Assembly (NCBI GenBank): GCA_024278775.1
Contig: JAJRSP010000184.1
Span: 1-27,737, forward strand
Reading direction: 5' to 3'
DNA from: Planctomycetota bacterium
GTDB taxonomy: Bacteria > Planctomycetota > Phycisphaerae > UBA1845
DNA length: 27,737 nt
Shown here: in pieces, positions 25,812 to 27,737 of the stretch
How the letters are laid out: every line of letters begins with the position of its first letter
Numbering within the stretch: position 1 is the stretch's first letter
The notes under the pieces: model-generated
Seen by the model: only the letters and a program-made list of their open reading frames with translations
What the model was told of the DNA's origin: nothing
Databases searched by the model: none
Program-made: the position numbers and the translations under genes

Positions 25812-26252
25812 ATGCTCCCGAAAGCCGGACCGCGCATCGCCGAAGTCATAAAAATCGCCAACGAAATCGCGCGGGAGTATGAGCGTGAGTATGTCGGGAC
25901 CGAACATCTTCTGTTGGCGATCCGGCGCGAGGGCGACGGATTGGGAGCCAAGATCCTCGCACAAAAACATATCACGGAAACGCTGCTCCGTGAAGAGATC
26001 GACAAGCTGATCGTATCCCAACTGGAGGAAACCTGGGTCTTTGGTCGGCTTCCGGGCACGCCTCATTTCAAAAATGTCATGGCCGGGGCGATCGATGAAT
26101 GCCAGGGTCTCGGTGGGTCGGAGGTTCGAACGGAGCACCTCCTGCTCTCGCTTGCTCGGGAGCATGGCTGCGTCGCTTTTCAAGCCCTGGAAGCGCTCGG
26201 AGTGACGTACGAAAAAGCCCGAGAGGACTTGTCCACTTTGGCCAAGCCATAG
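25812..26252 (+). CDS. Stand-alone Clp N-terminal-domain protein (146 aa)
   Basis: Consists only of the two Clp-N repeats found at the N-terminus of ClpA/B/C chaperone ATPases. Repeat 1 is IAREYEREYVGTEHLLLAIRREGDGLGAKILAQ and repeat 2 is AIDECQGLGGSEVRTEHLLLSLAREHGCVAFQALEALG (written in pieces for reading). The AAA+ modules are absent. Single Clp-N proteins of the ClpS/ClpC-adaptor or ClpN-like type can bind substrates or modulate Clp proteases; the role here is inferred. ATG at 25812 has AGGAG 9 nt upstream. It lies 57 nt after the protease region and 33 nt before the DUF3179 gene, in one direction. Confidence 0.88.
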   Translation: MLPKAGPRIAEVIKIANEIAREYEREYVGTEHLLLAIRREGDGLGAKILAQKHITETLLREEIDKLIVSQLEETWVFGRLPGTPHFKNVMAGAIDECQGLGGSEVRTEHLLLSLAREHGCVAFQALEALGVTYEKAREDLSTLAKP

Positions 26253-26285
26253 TAAATCGTTCGGGGCACACAACGGAGAAGACGT

Positions 26286-27086
26286 ATGAAAACCTATGGA
26301 CTTATTCCGCGTCGCGCAGCCGCAGGCTTATCAATCCTGTCGGCAATCATGATGGTCGCCCCGATGGCCTCGGCCGGCGACACCACCAAACACGACTACC
26401 GCGGGCTGCTGGGAAAAAACAGTAACAAAGTCATTCACCGAGACGGCAAGACGCTGCTCTGGGCCGGTGGCGACCCGAACGATCCGGACAAAGCGCAGTG
26501 GTACGATTTCACCGGCTCACCGATACCTGCGGAAGAGCTTCAATTCGGCATTGGTAAGGACCGCATCCGGGCGATCGATGACCCCCTGTTCGTCAAGCCG
26601 GACGACCCCCGTCTCAAGCGAATCCCTGCCAGCCCTTATCGACGCGACGAAAGAGTCCGCACACCGGACGATATCAACGTCATCGGGTACGTCGTCAATG
26701 GGGAAGCAAGAGCCTATCCCGCAGCCCTGCTCGACCATCACGAACTGGTGAACGACCGAATCGGCGGCAAGCCCGTCACGGTGGGTTGGTGACCGCTCGC
26801 CAAATTGTCCGTGGTTCACGGACGAAACATTAACGGTCGTCTCGACGAATTCGGCGTCAGCGGTTACGTCCACAAAGATGTCTTCGTGATTTTTGACCGC
26901 CGCACGGAAAGCCTATGGTGGCCGATGGACGACAAAAACTGGACCGCGATTTCAGGACCGCGAAAAGGCGAAATCATACCCTTCATCGAGGAACCGCCGC
27001 TCATCACGCTGGGCGAGTGGCGCAAAAAACACCCCAAGACCGTCGTGCTGCTCGGCTCGAAATCGGAGATCGAGAAAGAACACTAG
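26286..27086 (+). CDS. DUF3179 family secreted protein with selenocysteine at the conserved Cys (266 aa, Sec169)
   Basis: Exported protein of unknown biochemical function. ATG 26286 has GGAGA 6 nt upstream and begins a signal peptide (AGLSILSAIMMVAPMASA). The DUF3179 body is clear on both sides of an in-frame TGA (26790-26792). Before it: RIRAIDDPLFVKPDDP, INVIGYVVNGEARAYPAALL and HHELVNDRIGGKPVTVGW. After it: PLAKLSVVHGRNINGRLDEFGVSG, VFVIFDRRTESLWWPM and ISGPRKGEIIPF (the first piece is split here only for length). In other members this point is YCPLC; here it is WUPLA, so the first Cys becomes Sec and the second becomes Ala. A hairpin of SECIS type follows the TGA. If the TGA were a stop the family core would be cut in half. 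Ends in TAG. Confidence 0.88.
26805..26825 (+). promoter_or_regulatory. Candidate bacterial SECIS element (DUF3179 gene)
   Basis: Stem TCCGTG (26808-26813), loop GTT (26814-26816), CACGGA (26817-26822). It is extended outward by G-C, T-G and T-A pairs to about 9 bp. The loop begins with G and includes U, and 21 nt separate the TGA from it. This matches bacterial SECIS rules and is similar in form to the hairpin at 10980. Confidence 0.83.
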
Positions 27087-27445
27087 ACCACGGCCATTCA
27101 GGCTGAAGGCCCGCTCGACAGTAGACGGAACGAAGTCCGTCGCGAACCATCGTGAGCAGGTCCGCGTTGTACAGCCGGGTGTAGCTCGCGTTAGATTCTG
27201 CATGACGTTTCCTTTCGAAATAACACGGCCTTTCGGCCAAACCTTGATCGTGACCTTTCTGCACCACCGGTCTCTCGTAAGCGGGGAAACATCGTGCCCA
27301 ACGGTCGCCGCGGCTTGCTGTACTCATCAGAAGGGTTATGCGCGAAATGGTCGGATGTGTTGCATCTGCGGGGTTCGTGGATCCAGCACCATAAGGCAGC
27401 GCGGAAAGCCGGCGGCGGGTATTCAGCTGGCGTGACCGCAGCGGT
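27087..27445. other. Gap without a recognisable gene
   Basis: Between the DUF3179 gene and the ParE toxin. I see no supported gene, RNA or repeat; the open frames here lack family sequence and ribosome binding sites. Confidence 0.5.
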
Positions 27446-27737
27446 TCAGTCGCCCGTGAAGACGTTCGGAATGTCGCGGAAACCACTCAGGACACGGACG
27501 ACTTCGATGCCGTCGCGCATCGGATAATAGAAAATGACGTAATTGCCGACGGGGAAGCTCCGAAGCGATTCGCCGAGCTCATATCGGGGGCGGCCTGTAC
27601 CGGGCTGTGTGGCCAGCGTCTGAAACTTGCCCACAAGTTGGTCAATGAAATGATCGGCAGCGCTGAAGTTGTCCGAGGCGATGTATAGCCAGATGTCATC
27701 CAGGTCTGAGCGAGACTGAGCGGAAAGGCGGTATCGA
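27446..27737 (-). CDS. ParE/RelE-family toxin (N-terminus beyond window)
   Basis: Reading the minus strand from the window end gives an uninterrupted frame RYRLSAQSRSDLDDIWLYIA, then a helix (FIDQLVGKFQTLA), then RPRYELGESLRSFPVGNYVIFYYPMRDGIEVVRVLSG and GFRDIPNVF (shown in parts). This is the ParE fold: two N-terminal helices, then beta strands with the RSFPVGNYVIFYY motif common in ParE. A shorter GTG-started frame (62 aa) misses the first helix, so the true start is upstream of the window. The antitoxin would be expected just upstream, outside the window. ParE toxins inhibit DNA gyrase in known cases. Confidence 0.85.
   Translation of the reverse strand, partial: RYRLSAQSRSDLDDIWLYIASDNFSAADHFIDQLVGKFQTLATQPGTGRPRYELGESLRSFPVGNYVIFYYPMRDGIEVVRVLSGFRDIPNVFTGD

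Overview
The window is about 27.7 kb of moderately GC-rich bacterial DNA, densely coding on both strands. Several traits fit a Gram-negative environmental bacterium, most likely a planctomycete-type lineage. There are two Cys-anchored lipoproteins of unknown function with low-complexity acidic or glycine linkers, and a large secreted subtilase with PKD-like domains and a C-terminal Cys/membrane/basic tail. There is also a tripartite efflux system, an LPS-kinase-like protein and a DUF3179 protein. The lineage is an inference from gene content; no rRNA or other strong phylogenetic marker is present.

Layout. 1-2546: divergent Rrf2-family regulator (cut by the window edge) and quinol-dependent nitric oxide reductase, sharing overlapping promoters and a perfect inverted repeat. 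2685-6492: tRNA-Thr(CGU), a small unknown gene and a large SNF2-family helicase, all on the minus strand. 6983-8120: a lipoprotein (minus) and a small winged-helix-like protein (plus). 8354-10619: a NatA/NatB-type ABC exporter. 10766-11278: a thioredoxin-fold lipoprotein whose active site is UGPC, with U encoded by an in-frame TGA. 11399-15147, all minus: lipoprotein, glycosyltransferase, truA and a FliA/WhiG-like sigma factor. 15556-19984 (minus): TolC-like, HlyD-like and MacB/LolD-like ATPase genes, with no permease next to them. 20205-22110 (plus): WaaP/Kdo-kinase-like protein overlapping a macro-domain hydrolase. 22798-25755: secreted S8 protease interrupted by an in-frame TAA. 25812-27086: stand-alone Clp N-domain protein followed by a DUF3179 protein with an in-frame TGA. 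27446 to the end: a ParE-family toxin cut by the window edge.

The main discovery is two probable selenoprotein genes about 15 kb apart. In both, an in-frame TGA sits exactly where the family has its redox or conserved Cys (TlpA-like WCGPC becomes YGUGPC; DUF3179 YCPLC becomes WUPLA). In both, the frame continues with convincing family sequence. In both, a strong hairpin follows whose three-base loop starts with G, 17 and 21 nt after the TGA, as expected for a bacterial SECIS. TGA is an ordinary stop in many other genes here (helicase, truA, sigma factor, macro protein, kinase), so general recoding is not an explanation. Both predicted proteins are exported. The Sec machinery (selA, selB, selC, selD) is not in this window.
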